Origin: Nonomuraea maritima
GTDB lineage: Bacteria > Actinomycetota > Actinomycetes > Streptosporangiales > Streptosporangiaceae
Assembly (NCBI RefSeq): GCF_900100395.1
Contig: NZ_FNFB01000023.1
Coordinates: forward strand, 1 to 64,000
DNA: 64,000 nucleotides
Direction: 5' to 3'
Shown here: positions 23,891 through 37,503 of the stretch, piece by piece
Numbering within the stretch: the first letter of the stretch is position 1
Layout of the letters: each line of letters starts with the position of its first letter
Translations under genes and position numbers: made by a program
Notes under the pieces: generated by a model
Seen by the model: the letters and a program-made list of their open reading frames with translations, nothing else
Database searches by the model: none
What the model was told of the DNA's origin: nothing

Positions 23891-26800
23891 CCCCGCCCGG
23901 CGACCTGCTCGACGAGGCTCCGCGCCTCGTCGAGCAGGTCGGAGCCGCGTCGATCGCCGTACTCGGCCCGCACGGCCGCGACCGTCCCTGGCGCGGCCCG
24001 CTCGGCGTGCGCTTCGATCCGCTCGAACGCCATGCTGGGCGTGAAGCTGTGGTACGAGAACCGCTCGGCCAGCACCAGCAGCCTGATCGCGTCGCGAGGA
24101 GCCATGGCGTCGCGCAGCAGCCCCCACACACCCAGCGCGAAGATCACTGAGCCGCACAGCGGGTGGTCGAGGAAGGGGCTCTTGGCTGCCAGCAGGTCGC
24201 CGCCCCGGACGGTGGCGAACAACTCCTCGCCGTACCCGACCTCCTCCTGCGATGCGTGGTACGCGTGAACCGTCAGGGCCGCCGACTCGGCGGCGATCGT
24301 CCACGGCCAGGAATCCGCGCTCGGCGCCCCGTGCCGCCGCAGGTCACGCGCCCGCTGCACAGCCAGCCGGTACTGCACGAGCGCGGCGGCCGTCCGGCCG
24401 CGGGCGAGGGTGAGCTCCGCCGCGCACACCTTCGCGAGCACCACCCCGCCGAGCACCGCCTCGTTGTCGTTGATCCGGGTGATCTCGGCCAGCTCGGCCT
24501 CCGCGCTGTCGAGGTCGCCGTCGGCGAGCGCGGACGTCAGCAGCAGCGCGCGGAGCTGGGTCTCGTCGTCGGTGGCGCCGATCCGGCTCAGCACCGGGAT
24601 GGCGGCCCGCGCGTGCCCGTCCGCCCGCCGCCGGTCGCCGAGCTGCCTGGCCAGCTGGGCCAGCTCGGCATGCATGATCGCGGCGAACCACGGCCCTTCG
24701 CTCTCGGGGATCATCGTCAGGGTCCGCTCGGCGGCCTCGACCGCCCCTGCCACGTCTCCGGCGTTCTCCAGGACGTGCGCCCTCATCTGCGTCGCCGCCA
24801 GGACCACGTGCCGGTCGGCGCTCCCACACAGTGCCGCCAACCGGGAGCCCACGTCGGCGCCGTCACCCGCGTGGCACGCGAGCAGCGCGGCGACCAGCCC
24901 CGACAGCCGGGGATCCGTCGCCTCGCTGGTGGGCAGCGTACGAAGCAGATCGAGCAGCGGGTCGTCCTCGCTCCGGTCACTGATGATCACGGTGTTCATG
25001 ATCGTGATCATGGCGGCTGCCCTGGTCACCTCGACGAGCGACGGCGGCGGCGTCCAGCCGGTGATCACCTGGGTGATCGCGTCGCGGTGCACGAGGATCC
25101 GCGGGTGCTCCCCGCGGATCGACCACAGCGAGCCGACGCCGGTCAGCAGCTGAATCGTCGTGACGGGATCGGACTCGCCGAGTGCCTGCCGGAGCAGATC
25201 GGCGAGGTTGCTCTCCTCGGCGCGCAACGCGTCGGCCGCGGCGAACTGCGCCGGACCGTACAGCTCGCCACCGTGTTCGAGCGCGTACGCCGTCGCCCAG
25301 GCCCGCTGCGCGGCCCGGGCCGGCTCCTCCTCGCCGGCCTCCGTCAACCGCATCCGCCCGAACTCCCTGACGGTCTCCAGCATCCGGTAGCGCAGACCGT
25401 ACGTGGTCTCGCGGACGCTCAGCATCGACTGCTGGGTCAGCGCGTCCACGGCGTGCAGGGCGTCGGGTCCGAGTACGTGCTCGGCGGTGGCCAGCGTGAA
25501 ACCGTCGCCGAACAGCGACAGCCACCGCAGCGCCCGCCGTTCCGGCTCGTCCAGCAGGTTCCACGACCAGTCGATGACCGCGAGCAGCGTCTTGTGCCGG
25601 TCGGGCGCCGTACGGTTGCCGCCGCGCAGCAGCGCGAACCGGTCGGCCAGCCGCCGCGCGATCTCCTCCACCGACATCACCCGCACCTTGGCGGCGGCCA
25701 GCTCGATCGCCAGCGGCAGCCCGTCGAGGCGGGCCACGACCTCCTCGACCGTCCCGTCGTCGATCCGGACATCGGCGCGGGCCGCGGTCGCGCGCTGGCG
25801 GAACAGCTCCGCCGCCTCGGCCGTGGACAGTTCGCCCAGCACGTAGACGCGTTCGGCGGGGATCGACAAGGGGGCGCGTGAGGTCACGAGCACCCGCAGG
25901 TCGTGGGTCGTCACGGTCAGGTACGCCACCAGGTCGGCGACCGCCTCGATCACGTGCTCGCAGTTGTCCAGGATCAGCAGCGCCGGGGCCTGGTCGAGAT
26001 GCTGGGCGATCCGCGCGCGAACGTCGGAGCGCTGCTCGGCGGTCAGGGCACGACGGCCGCTGACCGAGTCACGCACCCCGAGCGCCGACCCCACCTCGCC
26101 CACCACCCCGTCCGGGGAGGAGACTCCGACGAGCTCCACGAAGTGAGCGATGGGCTGCGCTGCCTTCCGGCCCACGACATGAGCCAGCCGCGTCTTGCCC
26201 AGCCCGCCGGGACCGACGATGGAGACAACCCGGCTGGTCTGCAGCAGCGCGTGCACCGCGCGGATGTCGTCGTCCCGGCCGAGCAGCGAGGAACCGTCGA
26301 ACAGGATGCCCTCGCGCACCGGCCGGTCCGCGACGAGCAGTTCGGCGTACACGCGGGTGAGCTCGGGCCCCGGGTCGGCGCCGAGCCGCGCGACCAGTTC
26401 GGCGCGATACCGTCCGTAACGCTCCAGTGCGGCGGCGGCCCCTCGCCCGGCGGCCTCGCTGCGCAGCAAACAGGCGAACAGCTCCTCGTCGTACGGCTCG
26501 TCGGCGGCGGCCGCCTCCAGCAGGGGGAGCGCGCGCTCATGAGCGCCGCTGCGGCTCAGCGCGATCGCGGCCACCCGCCGCACCTCCGCCACCCGCCGCG
26601 CGGTGACGTCCCTCAGCTCGGCGAGCGCGCCCGTGGCGCCGTCCGGCCCGCCGGACGCCAGAGCCATGGCCTCCTCGGCACGCCGGCGCGCGAGCGCCGT
26701 GTCGTCCGCGCCCAGCGCGGCCCGCGCCTGCTCGACCAGCGAGCCGAGCAGCAGCGCGTCCACCTGGTCGGCGGGCAGCCCGAGCCGGTAACCGCGCGGG

Positions 26801-27036
26801 ATCCGCACCACGACGTCGGCGCCGGTCGCCGCCCTGGTGCGCGACACGACCACCTGCAGCGCCTTCGTCGGGTTGGCCGGCGCCTCGTCCGGCCACAACT
26901 CCTCGACCAGGCGTTCGTCACTGACCCCGGCCCGCCCGTGCAGGGCGAGCACGGCCAGCAGCGTGTGCGCACGGTCACCGACCACGGGCACACCCTGCCA
27001 TCGGACGCCGTCGAGCAGGACCAGTGCGGGGGACAC
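23881..27036 (-). CDS. AfsR/SARP-like BTAD regulator with NB-ARC-type ATPase domain
   Basis: A 1051-residue multidomain regulator. Residues ~1-90 are an OmpR-like winged helix (ERLVEELWPDEAPANPTKALQVVVSRTRAATG), ~95-250 the bacterial transcriptional activation domain, ~265-560 an AAA/STAND ATPase with Walker A GPGGLGKT, Walker B ALLILDNCEH and DGLPLAIELAAAKV, and the remaining ~450 residues TPR-like helices. Such proteins are signal-responsive activators, often of secondary metabolism. The tail-to-tail arrangement with the ABC exporter suggests local relevance but not proof of control. Confidence 0.9.
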   Translation of the reverse strand: MSPALVLLDGVRWQGVPVVGDRAHTLLAVLALHGRAGVSDERLVEELWPDEAPANPTKALQVVVSRTRAATGADVVVRIPRGYRLGLPADQVDALLLGSLVEQARAALGADDTALARRRAEEAMALASGGPDGATGALAELRDVTARRVAEVRRVAAIALSRSGAHERALPLLEAAAADEPYDEELFACLLRSEAAGRGAAAALERYGRYRAELVARLGADPGPELTRVYAELLVADRPVREGILFDGSSLLGRDDDIRAVHALLQTSRVVSIVGPGGLGKTRLAHVVGRKAAQPIAHFVELVGVSSPDGVVGEVGSALGVRDSVSGRRALTAEQRSDVRARIAQHLDQAPALLILDNCEHVIEAVADLVAYLTVTTHDLRVLVTSRAPLSIPAERVYVLGELSTAEAAELFRQRATAARADVRIDDGTVEEVVARLDGLPLAIELAAAKVRVMSVEEIARRLADRFALLRGGNRTAPDRHKTLLAVIDWSWNLLDEPERRALRWLSLFGDGFTLATAEHVLGPDALHAVDALTQQSMLSVRETTYGLRYRMLETVREFGRMRLTEAGEEEPARAAQRAWATAYALEHGGELYGPAQFAAADALRAEESNLADLLRQALGESDPVTTIQLLTGVGSLWSIRGEHPRILVHRDAITQVITGWTPPPSLVEVTRAAAMITIMNTVIISDRSEDDPLLDLLRTLPTSEATDPRLSGLVAALLACHAGDGADVGSRLAALCGSADRHVVLAATQMRAHVLENAGDVAGAVEAAERTLTMIPESEGPWFAAIMHAELAQLARQLGDRRRADGHARAAIPVLSRIGATDDETQLRALLLTSALADGDLDSAEAELAEITRINDNEAVLGGVVLAKVCAAELTLARGRTAAALVQYRLAVQRARDLRRHGAPSADSWPWTIAAESAALTVHAYHASQEEVGYGEELFATVRGGDLLAAKSPFLDHPLCGSVIFALGVWGLLRDAMAPRDAIRLLVLAERFSYHSFTPSMAFERIEAHAERAAPGTVAAVRAEYGDRRGSDLLDEARSLVEQVAGRGHM

Positions 27037-27266
27037 ACCCCCAGCTTACGGACGAAGCACGGAAGACGACCGCGAATATCTCGCCCGTGGACCGCTCATG
27101 CGATCGAAACCCGGCATCCCGATCGACCGCAGGTCACCAACGCCGCCAACACCACGACAGCCTGGGACACCCGTACGGCGACCCGCCCAACCCTGGAAAC
27201 GGCGATACCCGCCCACAAACGAAGAACCGCCACCCGAAAGCCGGATGGCGGTCTGATGAATCTCTG

Positions 27267-27340
27267 TGGGGCTACCAGGACTTGAACCTGGGACCTCTTC
27301 CTTATCAGGGAAGCGCTCTAACCGTCTGAGCTATAGCCCC
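27267..27340 (-). tRNA. tRNA-Ile (anticodon GAU)
   Basis: Minus strand: acceptor GGGGCTA pairs with TAGCCCC, discriminator A at 27267. Anticodon stem CTTCC/GGAAG encloses loop CTGATAA (anticodon GAT). T arm CCAGG/CCTGG with TTCAAGT. Length 74 nt, CCA not encoded. In actinobacteria it usually stands next to tRNA-Ala downstream of gyrA; here the two are about 19.7 kb apart. Confidence 0.96.
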
Positions 27341-27427
27341 GCACGCACCCCGAACGTTATCGCATTCGCCTCGTGGAGGCGAACCGCTTGTTCGGAACGA
27401 GGAAAAGCTTACCGCTTCCGGCGGGCT

Positions 27428-27462
27428 GCTCGCGCCGTGCCCGGTGTCGGCACGGCGCGAGC
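27428..27462 (-). terminator. Strong hairpin after the gyrB-gyrA-DUF3566 operon
   Basis: A 14-bp perfect GC-rich stem (27428-27441 with 27449-27462) and 7-base loop begins 9 bases after the DUF3566 stop. The following minus-strand bases are only weakly T-rich, so termination may depend on stem strength, as is common in actinomycetes. Confidence 0.7.
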
Positions 27463-27470
27463 GCTCCCGC

Positions 27471-28196
27471 TTACTCGGCCTCGCTGAAGGTCACCTCGAC
27501 GCCGCCCACCAGGTTGGCGGCGAGGTTGTAGATGACCGCGCCCAGCGTGGCCAGAGCCGTGATCAGCACGACGTTCACGGCCCCGATCAGGGCGGTGTAG
27601 CCGAGGATGCGCACCGGCTCGAACCACGAGGCGATGTCGATGGGAATCGAGTTCTGGCCGCCCTCGCCCTGGCCGAGCTGGTTGACCAGGTCGACCACCG
27701 AGTCGAAGACACCGAGGGCCGACAGCACGCCGTACAGGACGGCGACGGCCACGAACAGCACCACGAAGGCGACGATCGAGACCACGAAGCTGAACTTCAT
27801 GGCCGACCACGGCTCGACGCGCCGCAGGACCAGGTGGGCCTTACGGGGGAGCCTGCTGTTGCCCCCGGAACCGGACGACTTCTTCCTCGAGAAGTCGACG
27901 GCCGGCGGCGCCTCGCTGGCCAGCGACGGACGGATGTGCTGCACCGTCTCGTTGCCCGCCTCCGGACCCGGCGGCGGGCCCTGAGGCGGCCCCTGCTGCG
28001 GGGACGCCTGCTGATGCGCCGGAGGCGGCACGGGCCTGTTGCCGTCGTTCTGAGGGCCTGGCGGCCTGCCCTGCGCGGGCTTGCCGTCGTTGCCGTCGTC
28101 CACCGCGTCGAACATCTCGGTCTCGGCGGGCTTCTTCGGCTGCTGCCCGTTACCCGAGGTCGCCTTCGCTCTGGCGGAGCCACCCTGAGAGCTCAT
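27471..28196 (-). CDS. DUF3566 membrane protein
   Basis: A 241-residue protein. The first ~125 residues are disordered and Pro/Gln/Gly-rich. Then come the DUF3566 elements: RRVEPWSAMKFSFVVSIVAFVVLFVAVAVLYGVL (first transmembrane helix), a polar external loop, and GYTALIGAVNVVLITALATLGAVIYNLAA (second helix). It begins 4 bases after gyrA and is found in this position across actinobacteria. Its role is unknown; linkage suggests a link to replication or the cell envelope. Confidence 0.88.
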   Translation of the reverse strand: MSSQGGSARAKATSGNGQQPKKPAETEMFDAVDDGNDGKPAQGRPPGPQNDGNRPVPPPAHQQASPQQGPPQGPPPGPEAGNETVQHIRPSLASEAPPAVDFSRKKSSGSGGNSRLPRKAHLVLRRVEPWSAMKFSFVVSIVAFVVLFVAVAVLYGVLSALGVFDSVVDLVNQLGQGEGGQNSIPIDIASWFEPVRILGYTALIGAVNVVLITALATLGAVIYNLAANLVGGVEVTFSEAE

Positions 28197-28199
28197 GGG

Positions 28200-30695
<2,496 letters not shown>

Positions 30696-30716
30696 AGGTA
30701 AGAGTCCTTCTGCTGG

Positions 30717-32660
<1,944 letters not shown>

Positions 32661-32962
32661 CTGCGAAATCCTCCTGCCGCGGACACGCGGCGGGGGAGGC
32701 GATCAACCTAGAAGCTGCCCCTGCCGTGCCCGTCACCGTCGTGAGTGCCCCGATGCGCGGTCACCCAGGGGAGTCGGCTTGGTGCCGGGGTGACACGCAA
32801 GCGGACGTGTCCGGAATCCTTTTTCATTCTACCGCCTCCGGAGGCCCGAGGTGGCAATGAACGCGCCTGTGATGCTCTCTAGCTCGTTTTGCCCCCTGCC
32901 CAGCATCCCCCCTCCGGAAAGGGGGGCGATCGCGTCTGTGGCTTTCTGATCGCCCCCGACGC
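32661..32962. other. gyrB upstream region
   Basis: About 300 bases with no gene. It should hold the gyrB promoter, which I cannot assign with confidence. A stem-loop after the DciA gene occupies 32907-32926. Confidence 0.5.
32907..32926 (-). terminator. Hairpin after the recF-dciA operon
   Basis: CCCCCCT (32907-32913) pairs with AGGGGGG (32920-32926) across a 6-base loop, 37 bases after the DciA stop. There is no T-tract, so it may be a weak terminator or attenuator upstream of gyrB. Confidence 0.45.
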
Positions 32963-33541
32963 CTACCCGTAGGTGTCACCGGGGCCCCGGCTTCCGGTCA
33001 CCCGCAACCCTCCCGACGGGCGGGGCGCGTTCTGCGGCCCCCTGACCTTGACCTTCGTGACCGTGCCGTCGCCGAGCTCCTCGTTGAGCCTGCGTACGAG
33101 GGTGCGCGCGAGCAGCCGGACCTGCGTCGCCCACGCCGTCGAGTCGGCCACGACCAGCACCTCGCCGTCCTCGAACGACTCCGGCTTGGTGTGGGCGGCG
33201 AGGCCGGGGCCGACGATGTCGCGCCAGCGTCCGAAAACCGCCCCCACCGCCACCGGACGCTCCCAGCCGCGGTCGGACAGCAGGTCGGCGATGGCCCGGC
33301 CGAAAAGCTGGGGATCGCCGCCGTTACGGCTCGGACCTGCCTTCTTGCGCCTCGGCTCGCGCCGGGGGAGCTGCCCGCGCTTGGCGGCGTCGGCCTTGGC
33401 CTGGGCGAGCTTCTCGCGCGCCATCGCCACCCCGCGGGCGGTCACGTGCTCGGGCGCGGGCCCGTCCGCGGGTTGTCCACCGCCCTGTGGACGGCCGGGC
33501 CCCGCCTCAGTGGCCGGGCCGCCCGGCTCGTCAGCGGACAC
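32963..33541 (-). CDS. DciA/DUF721 family protein, probable helicase loader
   Basis: A 192-residue protein. The C-terminal ~100 residues are the DUF721 (DciA) domain: IADLLSDRGWERPVAVGAVFGRWRDIVGPGLAAHTKPESFEDGEVLVVADSTAWATQVRLL and LNEELGDGTVTKVKVRGP. The N-terminal half is disordered and basic. DciA is the ancestral bacterial loader or activator of the replicative helicase DnaB, and in actinobacteria sits after recF. The GTG start overlaps the recF stop by 11 bases, so translation is coupled. Confidence 0.85.
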   Translation of the reverse strand: MSADEPGGPATEAGPGRPQGGGQPADGPAPEHVTARGVAMAREKLAQAKADAAKRGQLPRREPRRKKAGPSRNGGDPQLFGRAIADLLSDRGWERPVAVGAVFGRWRDIVGPGLAAHTKPESFEDGEVLVVADSTAWATQVRLLARTLVRRLNEELGDGTVTKVKVRGPQNAPRPSGGLRVTGSRGPGDTYG

Positions 33542-34775
33542 GGGTCACACTCCCTCCTGTGACGTCGAACCGGCCGCCCGTGAGCTCCGCGGGCACGTCG
33601 TCGGGCACGGCGGCGGTGATGAGCACCTGCTCGGCGGGCGCGACCATCTCGGCGAGCCGCCGCCGGCGCTGACCGTCGAGCTCGGCGAACACGTCGTCGA
33701 GGATCAGCACCGGGTCGCCCCCGTCGGCGCGCAGCAGGTCGTAGGCGGCCAGCCGGAGCGCCAGCGCGAACGACCAGGACTCGCCGTGGCTGGCGTACCC
33801 GCGGGCGGGCAGATCGCCGAGGCGCAGGATCAGGTCGTCGCGGTGGGGCCCGACCAGGGTGACGCCCCGCTCGAGCTCCGACTGGCGGACCTCCAATAGC
33901 CGCTCCCGCAGACTCTCTTCAAGGGTTTTCCCCAAGTCTGTGGATAACGTCTGTGTATCAAGAGATCCCCTGTCAGCGGGGGCTTCACGCTCTCCGTCGC
34001 CCTCTCCGGTGTCCACACCTGTGGACAACGTGCTGCGGTAGGCCAGCGTCGCCGGCGCGCTCGACGGGGCGAGCGCGGCGTACGCGCCGGCGACCAGCGG
34101 CCGCAGCGCCTCGATCAGCTCCAGCCGCCCACGCAGCAGCTCCGCACCGTGCTGGGCGAGGTGGGCGTCCCAGACCTCCAGCGTGCTCAGGACGTCTCCG
34201 GCGCCCGCGGCCGAGAACCCGGCGTCGCGTTCCTGCCGCCGGGCGCTCCTGGCCCCTCTGCGCGCCTGCGCGGCCGTACGCAGCAGCGCGCCGCGCTGCT
34301 TCAGCACGCGGTCGTAGTCGGCCCGCACGCCGGCGAACCGCGGCGTGCGCGCCACCAGCAGGTCGTCGAGGAAGCGACGGCGCTCGGACGGGTCGCCCTT
34401 GGACAGCGCGAGGTCCTCGGGGGCGAACAGCACCGTGCGCAGCAGGCCGACGACGTCGCGGGCCCGCGACACGGGCGCGCGGTTGAGCCGCGCGCGGTTG
34501 GCCCGCCCCGGGTTGATCTCCAGCTCGACGAGCGCCCGCCGGTCGTCCCTGTGGACGGCGCAGCGCACGATCGCCCGGGTGGCGCCCTGACGCACGAGCG
34601 GCGCGTCGTTCGCCACCCGGTGGCTGGAATGCGTCGCCACGTAGCCGAGGGCCTCGACCAGATTGGTCTTGCCCTGGCCGTTGGGCCCCACGAACGCCGT
34701 GACGCCCGGCTCCAGGCCGAGCTCCACGGAGGCGTAGGACCGGAAGTCGGTCAGCGAGAGGTGGGCGACATGCAC
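33531..34775 (-). CDS. recF: DNA replication and repair protein RecF
   Basis: A 414-residue SMC-like ATPase that helps load RecA at gaps. Walker A is GPNGQGKTNL (near residue 30), the ABC-like signature is SHGESWSFALALRLA and Walker B DPVLILDDVFAELD. Between residues ~250 and 290 is a low-complexity insert (STLSTGVDTGEGDGEREAPA, then LDTQTLSTDLG) that looks dispensable; its DNA encodes two perfect DnaA boxes at 33939-33947 and 34020-34028. Length otherwise fits the family. It lies 63 bases after gnd. Confidence 0.96.
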   Translation of the reverse strand: MHVAHLSLTDFRSYASVELGLEPGVTAFVGPNGQGKTNLVEALGYVATHSSHRVANDAPLVRQGATRAIVRCAVHRDDRRALVELEINPGRANRARLNRAPVSRARDVVGLLRTVLFAPEDLALSKGDPSERRRFLDDLLVARTPRFAGVRADYDRVLKQRGALLRTAAQARRGARSARRQERDAGFSAAGAGDVLSTLEVWDAHLAQHGAELLRGRLELIEALRPLVAGAYAALAPSSAPATLAYRSTLSTGVDTGEGDGEREAPADRGSLDTQTLSTDLGKTLEESLRERLLEVRQSELERGVTLVGPHRDDLILRLGDLPARGYASHGESWSFALALRLAAYDLLRADGGDPVLILDDVFAELDGQRRRRLAEMVAPAEQVLITAAVPDDVPAELTGGRFDVTGGSVTRVR

Positions 34776-34838
34776 CCCTCGAAGGTTAGTGCGCCCCGGC
34801 GGCTGCTGGAGGCACCTGTGGCCGTCCTGTGGAAAACC

Positions 34839-35783
34839 CTAGCGGTCGACCTCGCGCGGCGGCGTCACGTCGGCGCCGGGAGCGTCGGCGCCCTTGGAGA
34901 CGCTGCCCTCCTTCGAGGTGACCGCGTGGCCGCCGAACTGGTTGCGCAGCGCCGCCACGACCTTCATCGCGGGCGAGTCGTCCTGCCGCGAGGCGAACCT
35001 GGCGTACAGCGCGGCGGTGATGACCGGGAGCGGGACGGCGTGGTCGACGGCCGCCTGGACCGTCCAGCGGCCCTCGCCGGAGTCTTGTGCGTAGCCGTGC
35101 AGCTGGTCGAGGTGCTCGTCGTCGTCGAGCGCGCGAACCAGTAGGTCGAGCAGCCAGGAACGGATGACCGTGCCGGTGCGCCAGCTGGCGAACGAGCCCT
35201 TGACGTCCTTGACGATGTCGGAGGCCTCGAGCAGCTCCCAGCCCTCGGCGAAGGCCTGCATCATGCCGTACTCGATGCCGTTGTGGACCATCTTCGAGAA
35301 GTGGCCCGCGCCGACGTCGCCGGCGTGGACGAAGCCGTCCTCGCCCTCGGGCTTGAGCGTCTCGAAGATCGGCATGAGCCGGTCGACGTTGGGCTTGTCG
35401 CCACCGCACATGAGCGCGTAGCCGTTCTGCAGGCCCCAGACGCCGCCGCTGACGCCGCAGTCGACGAAGCCGATCTGCTTGCGGGCCAGCTCGGCGGCGT
35501 GCTTCTGGTCGTCCACGTAGTGGGAGTTGCCGCCGTCGACGACGATGTCGCCCTCGGCGAGCAGCTCGCCCAGCTGGTCGATGGTGGACTGCGTCGGCGC
35601 GCCGGCGGGCACCATGACCCACACCGCGCGCGGCGCCTCAAGACGTTCGGCCAGCTCCTTCAGGCTGCCGACGTCGCTGACGGCCGGGTCGCGGTCGTAA
35701 CCGACCACCTCATGACCACCGCGGCGCAGCCGCTCGGCCATGTTGCCGCCCATCTTGCCCAGTCCGATCATGCCGATCTGCAT
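34839..35783 (-). CDS. gnd: 6-phosphogluconate dehydrogenase, decarboxylating (short form)
   Basis: A 314-residue enzyme of the pentose phosphate pathway, converting 6-phosphogluconate to ribulose 5-phosphate and CO2 with NAD(P) reduction. MIGLGKMGGNMAERL is the nucleotide-binding motif; VDGGNSHYVDD, VDCGVSGGVWGLQNGY and the catalytic Lys/His segment HFSKMVHNGIEYGMMQA are all present. It is the short single-domain type of about 300 residues. Actinobacteria keep this metabolic gene between dnaN and recF. AAGGGGGG precedes the ATG. Confidence 0.95.
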   Translation of the reverse strand: MQIGMIGLGKMGGNMAERLRRGGHEVVGYDRDPAVSDVGSLKELAERLEAPRAVWVMVPAGAPTQSTIDQLGELLAEGDIVVDGGNSHYVDDQKHAAELARKQIGFVDCGVSGGVWGLQNGYALMCGGDKPNVDRLMPIFETLKPEGEDGFVHAGDVGAGHFSKMVHNGIEYGMMQAFAEGWELLEASDIVKDVKGSFASWRTGTVIRSWLLDLLVRALDDDEHLDQLHGYAQDSGEGRWTVQAAVDHAVPLPVITAALYARFASRQDDSPAMKVVAALRNQFGGHAVTSKEGSVSKGADAPGADVTPPREVDR

Positions 35784-35829
35784 GTTCCGTACCCCCCTTG
35801 TCAGGGTTTCATCTTCCCCGATGTCAGCC

Positions 35830-36966
35830 TCAGCCTGACAGTCGGATGGGCATGATCAGGTAACGGTAATCGGGACCCGTCGCGTCATCCACAGGCTTGC
35901 CGCCGGTGAGGATAGCGGGCTTCGTCGAGGTGGTCATCTGCAGCCTCGCCACATCGGAGTCGATCGCCCCCAGCCCTTCCAGGAGGAACTGGTGGTTGAA
36001 GGCGATGTTCATCTCCTCGCCCTCGTAGTCGACCGGCAGGGCCTCGACGGCCTGCGCCTCGTCGCCGCTGCCGGCCTCCAGCACCACCTCGCCGCTGCGG
36101 AAGGCCAGGCGTACGGGGGTGTTGCGCTCGGCGACCAGGGCCACGCGTTTGACCGCCTCGACGAACGGCCCTGTGGACAGGTCGGCGCGGGCGGAGAACT
36201 CGGTGGGCAGCAGCGAGCGGTACTTGGGGAACTCGGGGTCGAGCAGCCGCGTCGTCGTCCGGCGGCCGTTGCTCGAGAAACCGATCATGCCCTCACCCTT
36301 GCCGCCGGAGGAGCTGAGCGCGATCTCGACCTCGGCGCCGCTCGTGCCGAGCGCCTTGGCCGTGTCGGCGAGCGTCTTGCCGGGGATCATCGCGACGGCG
36401 CTGAAGTCGGGCTGCCCCGGCTGCCACCTGAGCTCGCGTACGGCCAGCCGGTAGCGGTCGGTCGCGGCGAGGGTGACCGTGTCGCCCTCGATCTCCATCC
36501 GCACGCCGGTGAGCATCGGCAGCGTGTCGTCGCGACCCGCGGCGACGGCGACCTGGGCGACGGCCGAGGCGAACACGTCGCTGCCCACCCGGCCGGCGGC
36601 CGGCGGCATGGCCGGCAGCGAGGGGTAGTCCTCCACAGGCATGGTGAGGAGGGTGAACCGCGAGCTGCCGCAGGTGACGACCGCCTTGGCGCCGTCCACC
36701 ACGAAGTCCACAGGCTGTGCGGGAAGCGCGCGGGTGATCTCGGCGAGCAGCTTGCCCGAGACCAGGACGACTCCCGGCTCACCGGTGTGGAGCTCGAGCG
36801 TGACCTCGGCCGAGACCTCGTAGTCGAAGCCCGACAACTTCAGCCGCTGCTCGTCGGTCACCTCCAGGCGCATGCCGGCGAGCACGGGCACCGACGGCCG
36901 CGCCGGGAGGCTGCGTGCCGTCCATGCCACCGCCTCAGCGAGGACGTCTCGCTCGATTCGGAACAT
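35830..36966 (-). CDS. dnaN: DNA polymerase III beta subunit (sliding clamp)
   Basis: The 378-residue clamp that tethers the replicative polymerase. It begins MFRIERDVLAEAVAWTARSLPARP, like other actinobacterial clamps, and ends with the clamp tail YLIMPIRL. Three repeats of the clamp fold fit the length. I use the ATG at 36966; the GTG one codon earlier (36969) is better spaced from the AGGAGG at 36979-36984 and may be the true start. A longer frame to 37011 would extend into oriC and is unlikely. Confidence 0.95.
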   Translation of the reverse strand: MFRIERDVLAEAVAWTARSLPARPSVPVLAGMRLEVTDEQRLKLSGFDYEVSAEVTLELHTGEPGVVLVSGKLLAEITRALPAQPVDFVVDGAKAVVTCGSSRFTLLTMPVEDYPSLPAMPPAAGRVGSDVFASAVAQVAVAAGRDDTLPMLTGVRMEIEGDTVTLAATDRYRLAVRELRWQPGQPDFSAVAMIPGKTLADTAKALGTSGAEVEIALSSSGGKGEGMIGFSSNGRRTTTRLLDPEFPKYRSLLPTEFSARADLSTGPFVEAVKRVALVAERNTPVRLAFRSGEVVLEAGSGDEAQAVEALPVDYEGEEMNIAFNHQFLLEGLGAIDSDVARLQMTTSTKPAILTGGKPVDDATGPDYRYLIMPIRLSG

Positions 36967-37503
36967 CACGGTGATCAGCCTCCTGCTTCGTCGTTGATTG
37001 CGCGAGTCCACTCTCCCGCACTCGTGCTCGGGGAGGGGCCCCTCTATGAGTCTTTGAGTTTCTTAGTTAGAGAGATAAGAGGTCATCACACTAGGGGCTG
37101 TGGGAACTGTGGACAACCGGCGTCTTGGCTGGTCAGTGGCCGTATTTTCGTCCACCGAGGGTGTGGGTGAAGCCTGGGGAGAACTCGGCGGCCTGGGGAT
37201 GAGTTTTCTTCGCCCACAGGCCGTCCCCAGATCTTGGTGCCTTCATCCACGGCAGAACCGGGGTTATCCACGAGGTTTCCACAGCTTATCCACGGGGTAA
37301 ATCGGACGCCCCTGGAGCCCCAGATCCGCTGTTCACAGGCCGTCCACACGTCATCCACACTTATCCCCGAGTAGTCCCCAGGATGTCCCCACCCTTGTCC
37401 CCAACCGATGTGGATGGATTTTTCCTGGCTTTCCCGGGCATTCGGCGGTCGCGATTTTGCGTTTGCGCTGGTCCACAGCGTTTTCCACAGGCTGTGCATG
37501 AAG
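36967..37503. other. oriC: Chromosomal replication origin oriC
   Basis: The dnaN-dnaA spacer carries a dense set of DnaA boxes. Exact TGTGGACAA at 37108-37116. Near-consensus TTATCCACG at 37264-37272 and 37286-37294, CCGTCCACA at 37340-37348, TCATCCACA at 37351-37359, TGGTCCACA at 37469-37477 and TTTTCCACA at 37481-37489, with several weaker ones, in both orientations. An AT-rich stretch at about 37050-37086 next to dnaN is the best candidate for the unwinding element. No gene is present. Confidence 0.92.

Noticed and set aside
36967..37011. A longer DnaN N-terminus
   Set aside because: The extra residues (MDSRNQRRSRRLIT) do not resemble clamp proteins and would overlap the AGGAGG site and oriC.
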